Shown here piece by piece: positions 7,584-15,360 of a DNA stretch of 64,000 nt (positions are counted from its first letter, which is position 1; each line of letters opens with the position of its first letter). Source of the stretch: Prochlorococcus marinus CUG1435 (GTDB lineage: Bacteria; Cyanobacteriota; Cyanobacteriia; PCC-6307; Cyanobiaceae); contig JAEPLP010000001.1 of NCBI GenBank assembly GCA_017644375.1, positions 976,001 through 1,040,000 on the forward strand. The letters are read 5' to 3'. The notes under the pieces are model-generated. The model saw nothing but the letters and a program-made list of their open reading frames with translations, was not told the DNA's origin and searched no databases. The translations under genes were made by a program, and so were the position numbers.

Positions 7584-7976
7584 TTATTCAAATCCAAGAA
7601 ATAATTCTTTGTGTACAACAAGAACATCAAATAAAGTTGTTCCATGAATAGGACTTAATGGGATTTTGTCTATATTCAATGCTTCTGCGCAAATTAAATG
7701 AGCATCCCATTTTGTATTGTGATCACTTATTTCAATTGACCACTCAACTACTTTTTTGAAATGATCTGGCATCTCCGAACCAATTTTTCTGCAAATTTGA
7801 CATAGAACTGACAAAAGAGGAGGTTTTGATGGCCTTTTTAAATCTTTAATAAGACTAGGTTGTGTAAAAACACTTGTATAGCGGATGTAGTCTATCAATT
7901 CATATTCTTCTTTAGTAAGAGCTGCTTTATCTAATGCTCTTTCAAATTCGTCTATGGGGGTTATGGGCCTATCCAA
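7584..7976 (-). CDS. Conserved hypothetical cytosolic protein
   Basis: A 130-residue soluble, mainly helical protein: FERALDKAALTKEEYELIDYIRYTSVF at the start, a Cys pair in LCQICRKIG near residue 60, and a hydrophobic segment HGTTLFDVLVVHKELFLG at the end. The first TatA-family gene lies four bases upstream on the same strand, so the two are probably co-transcribed. I recall a cyanobacterial family of this kind without a role. Confidence 0.55.
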   Translation of the reverse strand: MDRPITPIDEFERALDKAALTKEEYELIDYIRYTSVFTQPSLIKDLKRPSKPPLLSVLCQICRKIGSEMPDHFKKVVEWSIEISDHNTKWDAHLICAEALNIDKIPLSPIHGTTLFDVLVVHKELFLGFE

Positions 7977-7980
7977 GATA

Positions 7981-8247
7981 TTATTTTTTGCTGTTTTCTG
8001 AATCTATTTTTTCTTGATTAATTTCATTGGTTTGATTGCTTTCTATAGATTTAGGAGATTCATCTTTATCTTCTTCATTCATAACTTGGTCGATTTCATT
8101 TTGAAATTCATTCGACGCTTTTTTAAGACTTTTCAAAGTTTTACCAAGCTGTTTTCCTAATTCTGGAAGCTTTTTTGGACCAAAAATTAGAAGAGCTAAG
8201 ATAAGTATTACAGTAACTTCAGGCAAACCTACACCAAAAATATTCAT
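7981..8247 (-). CDS. tatA: Sec-independent translocase component TatA/E
   Basis: An 88-residue Tat component that forms the translocation assembly for folded, twin-arginine proteins in the thylakoid and plasma membranes. One N-terminal transmembrane helix (about 8-24) runs into the hinge FGPKKLPELGKQLGKTL, the family signature, followed by an amphipathic helix and an acidic disordered tail. The N-terminus MNIFGVGLPE places a Glu in the helix as usual. ATG at 8247. The gene at 7584 follows after four bases. Confidence 0.9.
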   Translation of the reverse strand: MNIFGVGLPEVTVILILALLIFGPKKLPELGKQLGKTLKSLKKASNEFQNEIDQVMNEEDKDESPKSIESNQTNEINQEKIDSENSKK

Positions 8248-8336
8248 AACTGATAACTATTTAACTTATTAGGAAATCTACTATTAAATATAGTCATATC
8301 ATGTGAAAATTTCATTCTCGGACAGCTTTTTTAATA

Positions 8337-8474
8337 TTAAAAAATTTTGGAAAATATTATTGTTATTAATACTCCTTTGAAGAAAACTAACCAAAGTAAT
8401 TGATAATCACTCAATTTGAATTTTTTTTGGTACCAATTTATAAGAGTTTTATGTTTATCTATTAATTTTCTCAT
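8337..8474 (-). CDS. 45-residue membrane-anchored peptide, hypothetical
   Basis: ATG at 8474-8472, TAA at 8339-8337. A basic first half (MRKLIDKHKTLINWYQKKFKL) is followed by a hydrophobic helix (YQLLWLVFFKGVLITIIF). I recall similar short proteins with YQLLWL.FFKG in Prochlorococcus, without function. It lies in the 400-base gap between tatA and the gene at 8653; the remaining 8475-8650 is A+T-rich with nothing else identifiable. Confidence 0.5.
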   Translation of the reverse strand: MRKLIDKHKTLINWYQKKFKLSDYQLLWLVFFKGVLITIIFSKIF

Positions 8475-8652
8475 TTTCACCGAGACTATTTATTATTATC
8501 ACTTATTTTATCTTAATTTCTTTTATTATTATTTTATAGAAACCCTAGATTCAACCCAAAATAGATCATTCTATTAAATTTTAATCTTTTTCTAAATTAA
8601 TTTTTTTCTAAATTATTAAAACTATTCGCTAAATATTTACTATTTATAAAAA

Positions 8653-8892
8653 ATGAAGTACTTATTTGTTGTTTTTTACCTTTTTTTTCTAAGTTATCCA
8701 GCTGAAGCTGTTACCACAAAGATGTTTAAAGTATTGGATACGTGTGCAAGATATCGACTCGGTGAGATAAATGCTAATGAGGCTATAGAAAAGCTAAAAT
8801 TAAAATTAACGGATTCTTCCACTAGTCAGCCAAAGGACCTAGTAAAAAAATATTGCTCAGTATTTACTCCAAATGAAAAAATTGAATTTTAA
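8653..8892 (+). CDS. Small secreted protein, hypothetical
   Basis: A 79-residue protein with a signal peptide: basic MK, hydrophobic core YLFVVFYLFFLSY, and a likely cleavage after A-E-A near residue 19. The mature part has two Cys (CARYRLG and KKYCSVF) that could form one disulfide in the periplasm or lumen, and a helical middle (GEINANEAIEKLKLKL). No family recognised. ATG at 8653. Confidence 0.55.
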   Translation: MKYLFVVFYLFFLSYPAEAVTTKMFKVLDTCARYRLGEINANEAIEKLKLKLTDSSTSQPKDLVKKYCSVFTPNEKIEF

Positions 8893-8908
8893 CCTTAGTA
8901 AGACATAT

Positions 8909-9043
8909 TTAATTATTCTTTTTTGAATAATCTTTAGCTTTGTTTCGGATTTCTTTAACTTTTTTAAAATTAGTTATTTTTAAATTAAAAATAACTCCCA
9001 AAAAAAGAATAAGAAATAAAGAAATATAAATTATTAATTCCAT
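8909..9043 (-). CDS. 44-residue membrane peptide, hypothetical
   Basis: ATG at 9043-9041, TAA at 8911-8909. One N-terminal transmembrane helix (LIIYISLFLILFLGVIF) followed by a strongly basic tail (KITNFKKVKEIRNKAKDYSKKNN), so it is probably anchored with its tail in the cytoplasm. No family recognised. It converges on the secreted protein gene. Confidence 0.5.
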   Translation of the reverse strand: MELIIYISLFLILFLGVIFNLKITNFKKVKEIRNKAKDYSKKNN

Positions 9044-9192
9044 ATTATTGAATTAATAAATTCACCTTAGTTTATTTCAATAATTTTTTAGTATCTTTTA
9101 AAACAAAAAAACTGACTTTAATAGCAGTTATTTACTTTGCGGCCACAAAAAAAACATATTAACCTCTAATATGGAATTTTATAAGAACTGTT

Positions 9193-9642
9193 GTGCAAAT
9201 TGGAGATAAAATTCCAGAATTTTCTTTATTGGATCAAAATGGAGTTAAAAGATCAAATAAGGGATTAAAAAATCCCCTCGTTTTGTTTTTTTATCCAAAA
9301 GATGATACGCCTGGTTGCACTATAGAAGTTTGCGGATTTAGAGATAAATATGACTTATTTAAAGTATTAGGAGCGCAAGTTTGGGGAGTAAGTAATGGAA
9401 GCACCTCAAGTCATTTGGCATTTGCTAATAAAAATAAATTACAATATCCACTACTTTGTGATACAAATGACTCTCTTAGGAAAACTTTTAAAGTCCCTAA
9501 AGTATTAGGCTTTATGGATGGTAGGGTAACTTACGTTATTGATCGCAAAGGGATAGTTAGACATATTTTTAGAGATTTATTGAATGGTCCTGAACACATT
9601 AAAGAGGCAATTAGAGTACTTAAAGAAATTCAAAATCAATAA
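9193..9642 (+). CDS. bcp: Peroxiredoxin, BCP/PrxQ type
   Basis: A 149-residue thiol peroxidase that reduces hydrogen peroxide and alkyl hydroperoxides with thioredoxin. The active-site motif DDTPGCTIEVCGFRD shows peroxidatic C42 and resolving C47, the four-residue spacing of PrxQ/BCP. The rest follows the family (VLFFYPKDDTPG, WGVSNGS, YVIDRKGIVRHIF). GTG at 9193 gives MQIGDKIPEFSL, the usual start of the domain. Single gene, no redox partner next to it. Confidence 0.92.
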   Translation: MQIGDKIPEFSLLDQNGVKRSNKGLKNPLVLFFYPKDDTPGCTIEVCGFRDKYDLFKVLGAQVWGVSNGSTSSHLAFANKNKLQYPLLCDTNDSLRKTFKVPKVLGFMDGRVTYVIDRKGIVRHIFRDLLNGPEHIKEAIRVLKEIQNQ

Positions 9643-9709
9643 ATTATTATTCAAAGAATTTTAGATTAATAACTTTTGTTTTATTATTGTTTCAGCTGTT
9701 TTTAAATTT

Positions 9710-9982
9710 ATGCAGAAAATGGGAATGCAGGCTGTTGATCTTGCTATTCAAAATGGAGTGGATCTTGACGGTACTCCAATCCCTAAAAAAATGCTAGATC
9801 TATACAATAAAATTATGGATGAGGAGAATAAAAGACAAAGGAGCGGTGTTAAAAAATCAATGAGAAATAGATGCGTCAAAACAGGTTCTAAGCATTTTGA
9901 TAAAGAAACATTGAATCAATTATTAATAGACTCTGGATGGGAAGGTCTTAAAGAAAAGGAAATTTTATTTTTTTATAGTTAA
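9710..9982 (+). CDS. Conserved hypothetical protein
   Basis: A 90-residue soluble, basic protein: DLAIQNGVDLDGTPIPKKMLDLYNKIMDEENKRQ near the start, then RNRCVKTGSKHFDKETLNQLLIDSGWEGLKEKE. The second half looks like a small DNA- or RNA-binding helix pair, which is a guess from charge only. Start at ATG 9710; a second in-frame ATG at 9719 is possible. No family recognised. Confidence 0.5.
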   Translation: MQKMGMQAVDLAIQNGVDLDGTPIPKKMLDLYNKIMDEENKRQRSGVKKSMRNRCVKTGSKHFDKETLNQLLIDSGWEGLKEKEILFFYS

Positions 9983-10080
9983 AAAAATTTTTTATTTTAA
10001 AAAAATCATTTATGGTAATTATTTATTTAAATTAAGACCTGAGAACTAATTAAATATTTTTTTAGATTTAATTTTTTGAA

Positions 10081-10425
10081 TTATCTAAACCATCCATTTT
10101 TTTTAGAGGAAATTATTTTCTCTTTTTCAGCTTTTGTTTTATTACTTGCTTTTTTGAAAGCCAAGTTGGCTTCTATAATTGTAACTATTGATATAAAAAA
10201 AAGACCAGAAATTCCAATTATTTGTTCAATTTGAGACGGTTCTAAATCTCCCTGTAAAAAAAAACCTAAAGCGAACCATGCAGTACTAGCAGTGATGGTA
10301 AAAAAGTAGGGTTTCCATCTTCTTTGATATAAGTAACCCGATCCTAAACCAGGAAGAAAATTTAAAAAAGATGCTATCCACCCTTTTGAAGATGCAAGTA
10401 TTTCATCTCTTGATGGATAAGACAT
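10081..10425 (-). CDS. Conserved hypothetical membrane protein
   Basis: A 114-residue protein from ATG at 10425-10423 (MSYPSRDEILASSKGW). A longer frame to 10482 exists, but it overlaps the upstream small gene and starts poorly. Two hydrophobic stretches (FFTITASTAWFALGFFLQG and IIGISGLFFISIVTIIEA) follow FLNFLPGLGSGYLYQRRWKPYF, a pattern seen in small TM2-like or DUF-type membrane proteins. The basic end is KTKAEKEKIISSKKNGWF. It starts five bases after the stop of the 34-residue gene upstream, so they are probably one transcript. Confidence 0.55.
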   Translation of the reverse strand: MSYPSRDEILASSKGWIASFLNFLPGLGSGYLYQRRWKPYFFTITASTAWFALGFFLQGDLEPSQIEQIIGISGLFFISIVTIIEANLAFKKASNKTKAEKEKIISSKKNGWFR

Positions 10426-10430
10426 CTTAA

Positions 10431-10535
10431 TTAGGTATTTATTAAATGTGAATTTATATAAGCAAAAGATATTGCTGCACAAATTACCCAGCTAAAGGGT
10501 AAGAACATTCTTATTTTTTCTTTATTATTATTCAT
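10431..10535 (-). CDS. 34-residue membrane peptide, hypothetical
   Basis: ATG at 10535-10533, TAA at 10433-10431. A polar, basic start (MNNNKEKIRM) leads into one hydrophobic helix (FLPFSWVICAAISFAYI). Placed immediately upstream of the membrane protein gene at 10081-10425 in the same direction, which supports it as a real gene. Confidence 0.45.
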   Translation of the reverse strand: MNNNKEKIRMFLPFSWVICAAISFAYINSHLINT

Positions 10536-10604
10536 CTTTTAATTATGGAAAATATTTTTAAAATCTGTGGATTTAATGGATTCCTTAAGATTAAAAGAAT
10601 TAAA

Positions 10605-10627
10605 AAAGACGGTTAAAAACCGTCTTT
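10605..10627 (-). terminator. Rho-independent terminator
   Basis: A perfect ten-base stem AAAGACGGTT / AACCGTCTTT with a three-base loop. On the reverse strand it ends in a run of T, matching termination of the gene at 10655-11029; on the forward strand the following sequence is A-rich. Confidence 0.75.
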
Positions 10628-10654
10628 GGAAAAAATAATTTCTCTAAAAATAAA

Positions 10655-11029
10655 TTATTTATCTTTTGAAGCTGAGAGTACTTTAAGTTCTTTTTTTACT
10701 TCTTTTTCTCTCTCTTGAAGATGTTTTAGTTGAGCTTTAAAAGCATCTTCAAGTCTTACTTTTTGTTTTGTAATTTCATCAAGCTCTTCTTGATGTTGGT
10801 TTTTCTTTAACTCCTTCATTTCACTATCGGAAATAACATATACTGGGCGATATGAAGGTGTTTCAAAAAGAAGATCAAACATTGAATACATAAGTGACCT
10901 TTGAATTAGTACAAACTTAATATCTGATGATTCTTTGAAATATGAAAGGATAAATACCGAAGATATTGATACGGCAAATACACCGAATTTCGGTTTACCT
11001 AACTTAACCGCCCAGTATTTACCGATCAA
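10655..11029 (-). CDS. Hypothetical protein with C-terminal coiled coil
   Basis: A 124-residue protein. Residues 10-30 form one hydrophobic segment (KFGVFAVSISSVFILSYF) and residues 70-120 a long charged coiled coil (EMKELKKNQHQEELDEITKQ and onward, then LQEREKEVKKELKVL). It is likely anchored in a membrane with the coil in the cytoplasm. No family recognised. ATG at 11029 and a strong terminator at 10605-10627. Confidence 0.5.
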   Translation of the reverse strand: MIGKYWAVKLGKPKFGVFAVSISSVFILSYFKESSDIKFVLIQRSLMYSMFDLLFETPSYRPVYVISDSEMKELKKNQHQEELDEITKQKVRLEDAFKAQLKHLQEREKEVKKELKVLSASKDK

Positions 11030-11095
11030 ATTTCAAGATATGTTTTAAAGTATTAAGGAAATGATTCTAAAGATCTAAATCAAAAAGAAATAAAA

Positions 11096-11524
11096 ATGGA
11101 TTTAAAAATTACTAAAACATTAGTAATACCATCCAACGAAATTAAGTGGAGATTTTCCAGATCCTCCGGTCCTGGAGGACAAAATGTAAATAAAATTGAA
11201 AGTAGAGTAGAGATTATTTTTAATTTAGAAGATTCCAAAGTATTAAATGATTATCAGAAAGAAATTCTTAAGAGAAACTTGAAAACCAAATTAGTGAATA
11301 ATAGCTTACGTTTAGCGGTTCAAGAACACAGAAATCAATTATTAAATAGGCAGCTAGCTTTAATGAAATTTAGTTCAATCCTAAAAAATGCTTTAAATAA
11401 ACCATTTAAATTAAGAAAATCTACACAACCCACTAAAGCATCACAAAAGAAAAGAGTTGAAGTTAAGAAAAAACGTGGCGAATTGAAAAAAAGTAGACAA
11501 AAAGAAAAAACTTATCAAATATGA
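11096..11524 (+). CDS. arfB: Peptidyl-tRNA hydrolase ArfB-type (GGQ release factor homologue)
   Basis: A 142-residue protein with the release-factor catalytic motif SSGPGGQNVNK (G27-G28-Q29) and a Lys/Arg-rich C-terminal tail (about residues 105-140). It lacks the codon-reading domain of RF1/RF2. ArfB proteins insert the basic tail into the empty mRNA channel of stalled ribosomes and hydrolyse the peptidyl-tRNA. ATG at 11096. Stands alone between reverse and forward small genes. Confidence 0.85.
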   Translation: MDLKITKTLVIPSNEIKWRFSRSSGPGGQNVNKIESRVEIIFNLEDSKVLNDYQKEILKRNLKTKLVNNSLRLAVQEHRNQLLNRQLALMKFSSILKNALNKPFKLRKSTQPTKASQKKRVEVKKKRGELKKSRQKEKTYQI

Positions 11525-11596
11525 ATAAACTAAATAAATATTTTCCTCGCAGATTGCAATTAAACATGTGATAAATTTAATTTAATTTTTGGTTTA

Positions 11597-11845
11597 TTGA
11601 ATTCAACTAATGATTTCTGGTTAATAGACTCCAATTTTGTAGGAGTGATGCGTTTCTACAAAGATAATGATCATTCTGATAAATCTATTGATTATATGAT
11701 TATTGAAGAAGGAATTATTATGGGAATACATGGAGAAAATCCTCCTTTGATGAAAACTAGAAAAAAAATTTTTATAGAAGAAGCGAGATTATTGTGGCAA
11801 AAATTGTTAAATGAAGGTTGGCAAAAAACTAATAAAAAATGGTGA
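11597..11845 (+). CDS. DUF1651 family protein
   Basis: An 82-residue protein matching DUF1651: FWLIDSNFVGVMRFYKD, then EGIIMGIHGENPPLMKTRKKI and the end EEARLLWQKLLNEGWQKTNKKW. A second member lies at 21616-21873 with the same skeleton (W-L-I-x-x, ..G..PPLM.T, A+..W/Y..L...GW.+T). The family is confined mainly to picocyanobacteria and its role is unknown. Start TTG at 11597 is the only one that covers the domain. Confidence 0.7.
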   Translation: MNSTNDFWLIDSNFVGVMRFYKDNDHSDKSIDYMIIEEGIIMGIHGENPPLMKTRKKIFIEEARLLWQKLLNEGWQKTNKKW

Positions 11846-11872
11846 GTAGATTTTACAAAAACTTTTTTAATT

Positions 11873-12037
11873 TCAGAAAATAAATGAACCTTTAGGGTAT
11901 AGCCTGGAAATTTTTTCCTGTTGTAAATATTTCTTTTTTTTGATGTCGTTTTCATATCTTCTCAACATCATTAGATAGTTTGTAACTCCAAAAATTACTA
12001 AAAAGACAATAAATCTTATTCCTGCCTCAAAGTTCAT
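11873..12037 (-). CDS. 54-residue membrane protein, hypothetical
   Basis: Start ATG at 12037-12035 (MNFEAGIRF); an in-frame extension to 12079 adds residues of unlike composition and is disfavoured. One transmembrane helix (FIVFLVIFGVTNYLMML) follows, then a basic tail (RRYENDIKKKKYLQQEK). No family recognised. Confidence 0.5.
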   Translation of the reverse strand: MNFEAGIRFIVFLVIFGVTNYLMMLRRYENDIKKKKYLQQEKISRLYPKGSFIF

Positions 12038-12099
12038 ATGAGAATTAAGCTTTATTTTAATCTGACAATTACTAATCAAAAATCAATCGGTATTTATAT

Positions 12100-12960
12100 C
12101 TAATTAATACGTTTAGTAAAAATCTTTTTTGATCGTACTGTATAAAAAATACATAATAAAAGTAATATTAAAATTGCACTAAAGCTTCCGATTGGGTTTG
12201 GAATATTTTGCGTAAAAGGCCCTGCTAACAAAGAAGGTGTATTTTCTTTGAATTCTATTAATCCGTTATTTAATAAAAACCAAATACCCACTAGTCCTCC
12301 ATGAATTCCTATGCAATTCCATAAAGAACCTTTATCTCTAATTTTTACTAATGATAGAAATATCCCAAGTAAAATAAATCCCAAACGTAATCCTACTATG
12401 TTCCAAAAGATCTCATTTGATAAATTATGAACGAAGCTAAAAATTATAGCTTGTAAAGCTATTGATATTTTTGTACCATATTCAAATTTTAATTCTTCTA
12501 GTAACCAGCCTCTAAAAATTATTTCCTCTGCGAATCCAACACCTAATCCCAGTAAAATAGAATTTAACAATATTATTGGCGAGAATTGACCTATCCAAGA
12601 AATATAATTTTTTTGCAATAGTGGTACCAGAATTAGAATTATTAAAACTAAAGCAAGTAAAATACCTTGAGAAAAATTGAAAAAGTTTTTCAAGAATTTG
12701 TCTTTTGTTATCCCAAGAATTATCCAAGCACTTGATTTATTTCGTTTGATATAAAACCAATATGGGAGTAAAAAGATAAAAAGTAAGAAAGTAATAATAG
12801 TACCAATTAAAGATAAATTATCTTTTTCAAAATTAAACAATAAAAGTGGCTGAGATAAAGCCCAGCCAATTCCATAAAGAATAGGAATAAAAAATATAGT
12901 GGATAAAAATCTTGGTCTTAAAAGAAAAAAACTTCTAATTAGTATCATTAAATTTTTCAT
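12100..12960 (-). CDS. CPBP family intramembrane metalloprotease
   Basis: A 286-residue membrane protein with about eight helices. The CPBP (Abi/CAAX protease) motifs are present: E145-E146-x-x-x-R150 in GFAEEIIFRGW, H178 in FSFVHN, and H220 in GIHGG, which together would bind zinc within the membrane. Family members mature prenylated or leader-bearing peptides, or act in immunity; cyanobacteria carry several of unknown substrate. ATG at 12960. The next gene upstream on the same strand ends 17 bases before it. Confidence 0.85.
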   Translation of the reverse strand: MKNLMILIRSFFLLRPRFLSTIFFIPILYGIGWALSQPLLLFNFEKDNLSLIGTIITFLLFIFLLPYWFYIKRNKSSAWIILGITKDKFLKNFFNFSQGILLALVLIILILVPLLQKNYISWIGQFSPIILLNSILLGLGVGFAEEIIFRGWLLEELKFEYGTKISIALQAIIFSFVHNLSNEIFWNIVGLRLGFILLGIFLSLVKIRDKGSLWNCIGIHGGLVGIWFLLNNGLIEFKENTPSLLAGPFTQNIPNPIGSFSAILILLLLCIFYTVRSKKIFTKRIN

Positions 12961-12977
12961 TTTAGTTTGAATATTAA

Positions 12978-13175
12978 TTAATCCCAGCCTTTGCCTTTTA
13001 TTATTCTAACTAATTGTTCAAAAAGTTTTAGCTTTTTCTTTTTACTAAAATTTATGTTTTTTGAAAGATTAGATAAATCTTTATAAAATTGCCGAGTTAT
13101 TTTATCTTCTTTATCACTAGGCCATAGTAAGTCTGAGCCCTCTTCATATTCTTCTTTAAATCTTTCTTTATTCAA
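12978..13175 (-). CDS. 65-residue basic hypothetical protein
   Basis: ATG at 13175. A charged soluble protein: acidic start (MNKERFKEEYEEGSDLLWPSD), then a basic second half (NINFSKKKKLKLFEQLVRIIKGKGWD). No family recognised. It lies just upstream of, and may be co-transcribed with, the CPBP protease gene. Confidence 0.5.
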   Translation of the reverse strand: MNKERFKEEYEEGSDLLWPSDKEDKITRQFYKDLSNLSKNINFSKKKKLKLFEQLVRIIKGKGWD

Positions 13176-13264
13176 ATTTTTTTTATATCGTAATAATTTA
13201 AATTTTAGTTATTGCAAATGCTTAAAAGTGATGTTTATTAAATTTGTGTATTTATTTAAAATTT

Positions 13265-13354
13265 ATGCTGATTAATCTTTCAACTTTAGTTTTTACATTA
13301 TTATCTCCATTGCTTATTTTTGCAGTAATAGTATCGGTTTACTTATTTCATTAG
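13265..13354 (+). CDS. 29-residue membrane peptide, hypothetical
   Basis: ATG at 13265, TAG at 13352-13354. It is almost entirely one hydrophobic helix (LSTLVFTLLSPLLIFAVIVSVYL), like the tiny subunits of photosystems and cytochrome complexes, but I cannot match it to a named one. Confidence 0.4.
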   Translation: MLINLSTLVFTLLSPLLIFAVIVSVYLFH

Positions 13355-13382
13355 GAAGTATTTACAAATAAACTTAATTAAT

Positions 13383-13478
13383 TTAAGGGTGTATTATGCC
13401 TATTTTTTCTAATGCAAATGATAAAACTGCAATTACAGCCATTAGTGTTAAGATCTTGTTCTTTTTGATGAAATCCAT
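13383..13478 (-). CDS. 31-residue membrane peptide, hypothetical
   Basis: ATG at 13478-13476, TAA at 13385-13383. The basic start MDFIKKNK is followed by one helix (ILTLMAVIAVLSFAL) and a short tail. The start recalls MDFISKSQ of the peptide at 6188-6298, so the two may be distant relatives. Confidence 0.4.
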   Translation of the reverse strand: MDFIKKNKILTLMAVIAVLSFALEKIGIIHP

Positions 13479-13552
13479 AATGCATATTAATAATCTTTTT
13501 ATTAAATTCTTATATAAAATAATAAATAACTAAAATTATTATAACAATTACA

Positions 13553-13693
13553 ATGGAACCCATATATATAGGAGATTTAGTTCCCTCAATAGCTTCTTAT
13601 AAAAAGATAATTGAAAAATATGATAAAGGTATAAAAGAAGGGGAATTTTATGAAGAACCTATTGGAGGAGATTTTAATTACCCTGATTGGTAA
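13553..13693 (+). CDS. 46-residue hypothetical protein
   Basis: ATG at 13553, TAA at 13691-13693. A soluble acidic protein (GDLVPSIASYKKIIEKYDKG, then EGEFYEEPIGGDFNYPDW). The next gene starts three bases after the stop, so the two are likely an operon. No family recognised. Confidence 0.5.
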   Translation: MEPIYIGDLVPSIASYKKIIEKYDKGIKEGEFYEEPIGGDFNYPDW

Positions 13694-13695
13694 AT

Positions 13696-13878
13696 ATGCT
13701 TACTACAAAAATAAATTTTGCCTTGGCAGATTGGATTAGAGAGTGGCGTAAGTGCCGGGATAAGAATCCTTCTATAGATGAGTGTGTAAAATTTGTTCAG
13801 TGGAAATTGGAAGATTATAAACTTTCTGATAGTGATAAAAGAATAATTGAATCTATTTTGCTCTATGAATCTGAATAA
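13696..13878 (+). CDS. 60-residue hypothetical protein
   Basis: ATG at 13696, chosen over an in-frame TTG at 13687 that overlaps the previous gene. The product is a small helical protein (FALADWIREWRKCRDKNP, then VKFVQWKLEDYKLSDSDKRIIESILLYE). It belongs to a pair with the gene directly upstream. No family recognised. Confidence 0.5.
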   Translation: MLTTKINFALADWIREWRKCRDKNPSIDECVKFVQWKLEDYKLSDSDKRIIESILLYESE

Positions 13879-14012
13879 ATAAGGGATTATAGACTTTGAT
13901 TTTTATATTTATCTATAAAAAACAAAGGATCATTAAAATCCTCTTACAAATTAAGAAAAAAGTAAATCAGCATATTTACGGATTTACTGAAAATATAAAA
14001 AGGAGTAATTTA

Positions 14013-14217
14013 TAAATGTTGAGTTCGGAGGCAATCTAAATGATTGATAGTCCGCCTGAAATTTAGCAAATTCCAAAATATAGGAAGCGTATTCCTGAGA
14101 ATGGGATTATTCGAAAATTAAAGTTCAATCAATTAGTCTGATAAGACTTCGCTTTATAATTACTAGCGACAATAGGGACTGAAATTATCGAGAGAAATCC
14201 CCGAGTTCACGTATTCT
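14013..14217 (+). ncRNA. Structured RNA candidate (6S RNA-like closure)
   Basis: No protein gene lies between 13879 and 14386. The segment instead folds: GUUGAGUUCGG (14018-14028) pairs with CCGAGUUCAC (14201-14210) in ten base pairs with one bulge and two G-U pairs, and AAU/AUU extends it outward. Inside are local hairpins, for example AGGAA/TTCCT (14091-14105 area), AGTCT/AGACT and TCGCT/AGCGA. A TATAAA at 13994-13999 would start transcription near 14006, and a strong terminator follows at 14284-14311. A long closing stem around about 200 nt fits 6S RNA (ssaA), but I see no decisive sequence motif. RNase P and tmRNA signatures are absent. Confidence 0.5.
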
Positions 14218-14283
14218 AGGTTTATGAGTAAATAGACTTTAAAATATGTAATTTTATATCCTGTTAGAAGGAAATCAAATATC

Positions 14284-14311
14284 AAAAAGGACTGTACCAC
14301 CAGTCCTTTTT
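14284..14311 (+). terminator. Rho-independent terminator
   Basis: An eleven-base perfect stem AAAAAGGACTG / CAGTCCTTTTT with loop TACCAC, followed by more T. No protein gene ends just upstream, so it most likely ends the structured RNA transcript. Confidence 0.85.
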
Positions 14312-14386
14312 TTTTAATAAACTACTTCTAAACTAGACTTCTTTTTGGATAATATGGATTTATTAAGTGTTTAAAAATATTTCACA

Positions 14387-15337
14387 ATGAAAGATCAAGT
14401 CTTGTTTCCTAAAATTGAAGTTCGTGAAAAGGGTTTTTTACAAGTAAGTAATATTCATAGGATTTATTGGGAAAGATCTGGCAATCCAAATGGTAAAAAA
14501 ATACTAGTTATTCATGGAGGCCCAGGAGGAGGAAGTCAACCAAGATATAGAAGATACTTTGATCCAGATAAATTTGATATTATACAATTTGATCAAAGGG
14601 GTTGCGGTTCTTCAACTCCTTTCTCCGAATTAAAAGAAAATACGACTAATCATTTAGTTGATGATATTGAGAAATTAAGGATTCTATTAAAAATAGATAG
14701 TTGGCATTTGTTTGGTGGATCTTGGGGCTCAACACTTTCACTTATATATGCAATTAAAAATCCCCTAAGAGTTACGAGCTTAACTTTGAGAGGAATATTT
14801 TTATGTAGAAAGTTTGAATTATTGTGGTTCTATCAATATGGTGCAAGTGAGATATTCCCTGATGAATTTGAAGAATATATTTCTGTAATACCAAAAGAAG
14901 AAAGAAATGATTTAATAAGTTCTTTTTATAAATATCTAACATCTTCAGATGCAAATCTTAGATCAAAAGCAGCAGCAGCTTGGACAAAATGGGAACTCTC
15001 AACTAGTCATTTAATAAATAAAAAATTTGATTTTGATAAGTCTCAAGTTAATTCTTTTTCAGATGCCTTTGCAAGGATCGAATGTCATTATTTTATTAAT
15101 AATATTTTCTTAGAAGATGATTTTATTTTGAAAAATATAAGAGCAATAGAATCGATTCCAACAAAAATAATTCAAGGGAGGTATGACGTTGTATGTCCTG
15201 TTAGGAGTGCTTGGGATCTAAATAAGAAATTAAAGAATTCTGAATTAATTATTGTTAATGATGCTGGTCATTCAATGAGTGAAAAAGGTATTACTATCGA
15301 ATTAATAAAAGCTGCAAAAGGAATTCAAAATCTCTAA
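14387..15337 (+). CDS. pip: Proline iminopeptidase (alpha/beta hydrolase)
   Basis: A 316-residue enzyme that removes N-terminal proline from peptides. The oxyanion-hole region HGGPGGG (43-49), the nucleophile elbow GGSWGS with S112, the acid D267 in QGRYDVVCP and H295 in AGHSMS form the catalytic set. QFDQRGCGSSTP and the cap-domain segment AAAAWTKWE are hallmarks of the S33 proline iminopeptidase family, and the length is typical. ATG at 14387 follows the RNA terminator, so it probably has its own promoter. Confidence 0.92.
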   Translation: MKDQVLFPKIEVREKGFLQVSNIHRIYWERSGNPNGKKILVIHGGPGGGSQPRYRRYFDPDKFDIIQFDQRGCGSSTPFSELKENTTNHLVDDIEKLRILLKIDSWHLFGGSWGSTLSLIYAIKNPLRVTSLTLRGIFLCRKFELLWFYQYGASEIFPDEFEEYISVIPKEERNDLISSFYKYLTSSDANLRSKAAAAWTKWELSTSHLINKKFDFDKSQVNSFSDAFARIECHYFINNIFLEDDFILKNIRAIESIPTKIIQGRYDVVCPVRSAWDLNKKLKNSELIIVNDAGHSMSEKGITIELIKAAKGIQNL

Positions 15338-15360
15338 AAAAGATAATATTCCTTTAAAAA

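Noticed and set aside
10426-10482. Longer start of the membrane protein at 10081
   Set aside because: It would overlap the 34-residue gene upstream; MSYPSRDEIL at 10425 starts cleanly five bases after that stop.
13994-14311. RNase P RNA or tmRNA at 14.0 kb
   Set aside because: No AGGAAAGUCC or ACAGAA element of RNase P, no tag-coding frame, resume codon or tRNA-like T arm of tmRNA.
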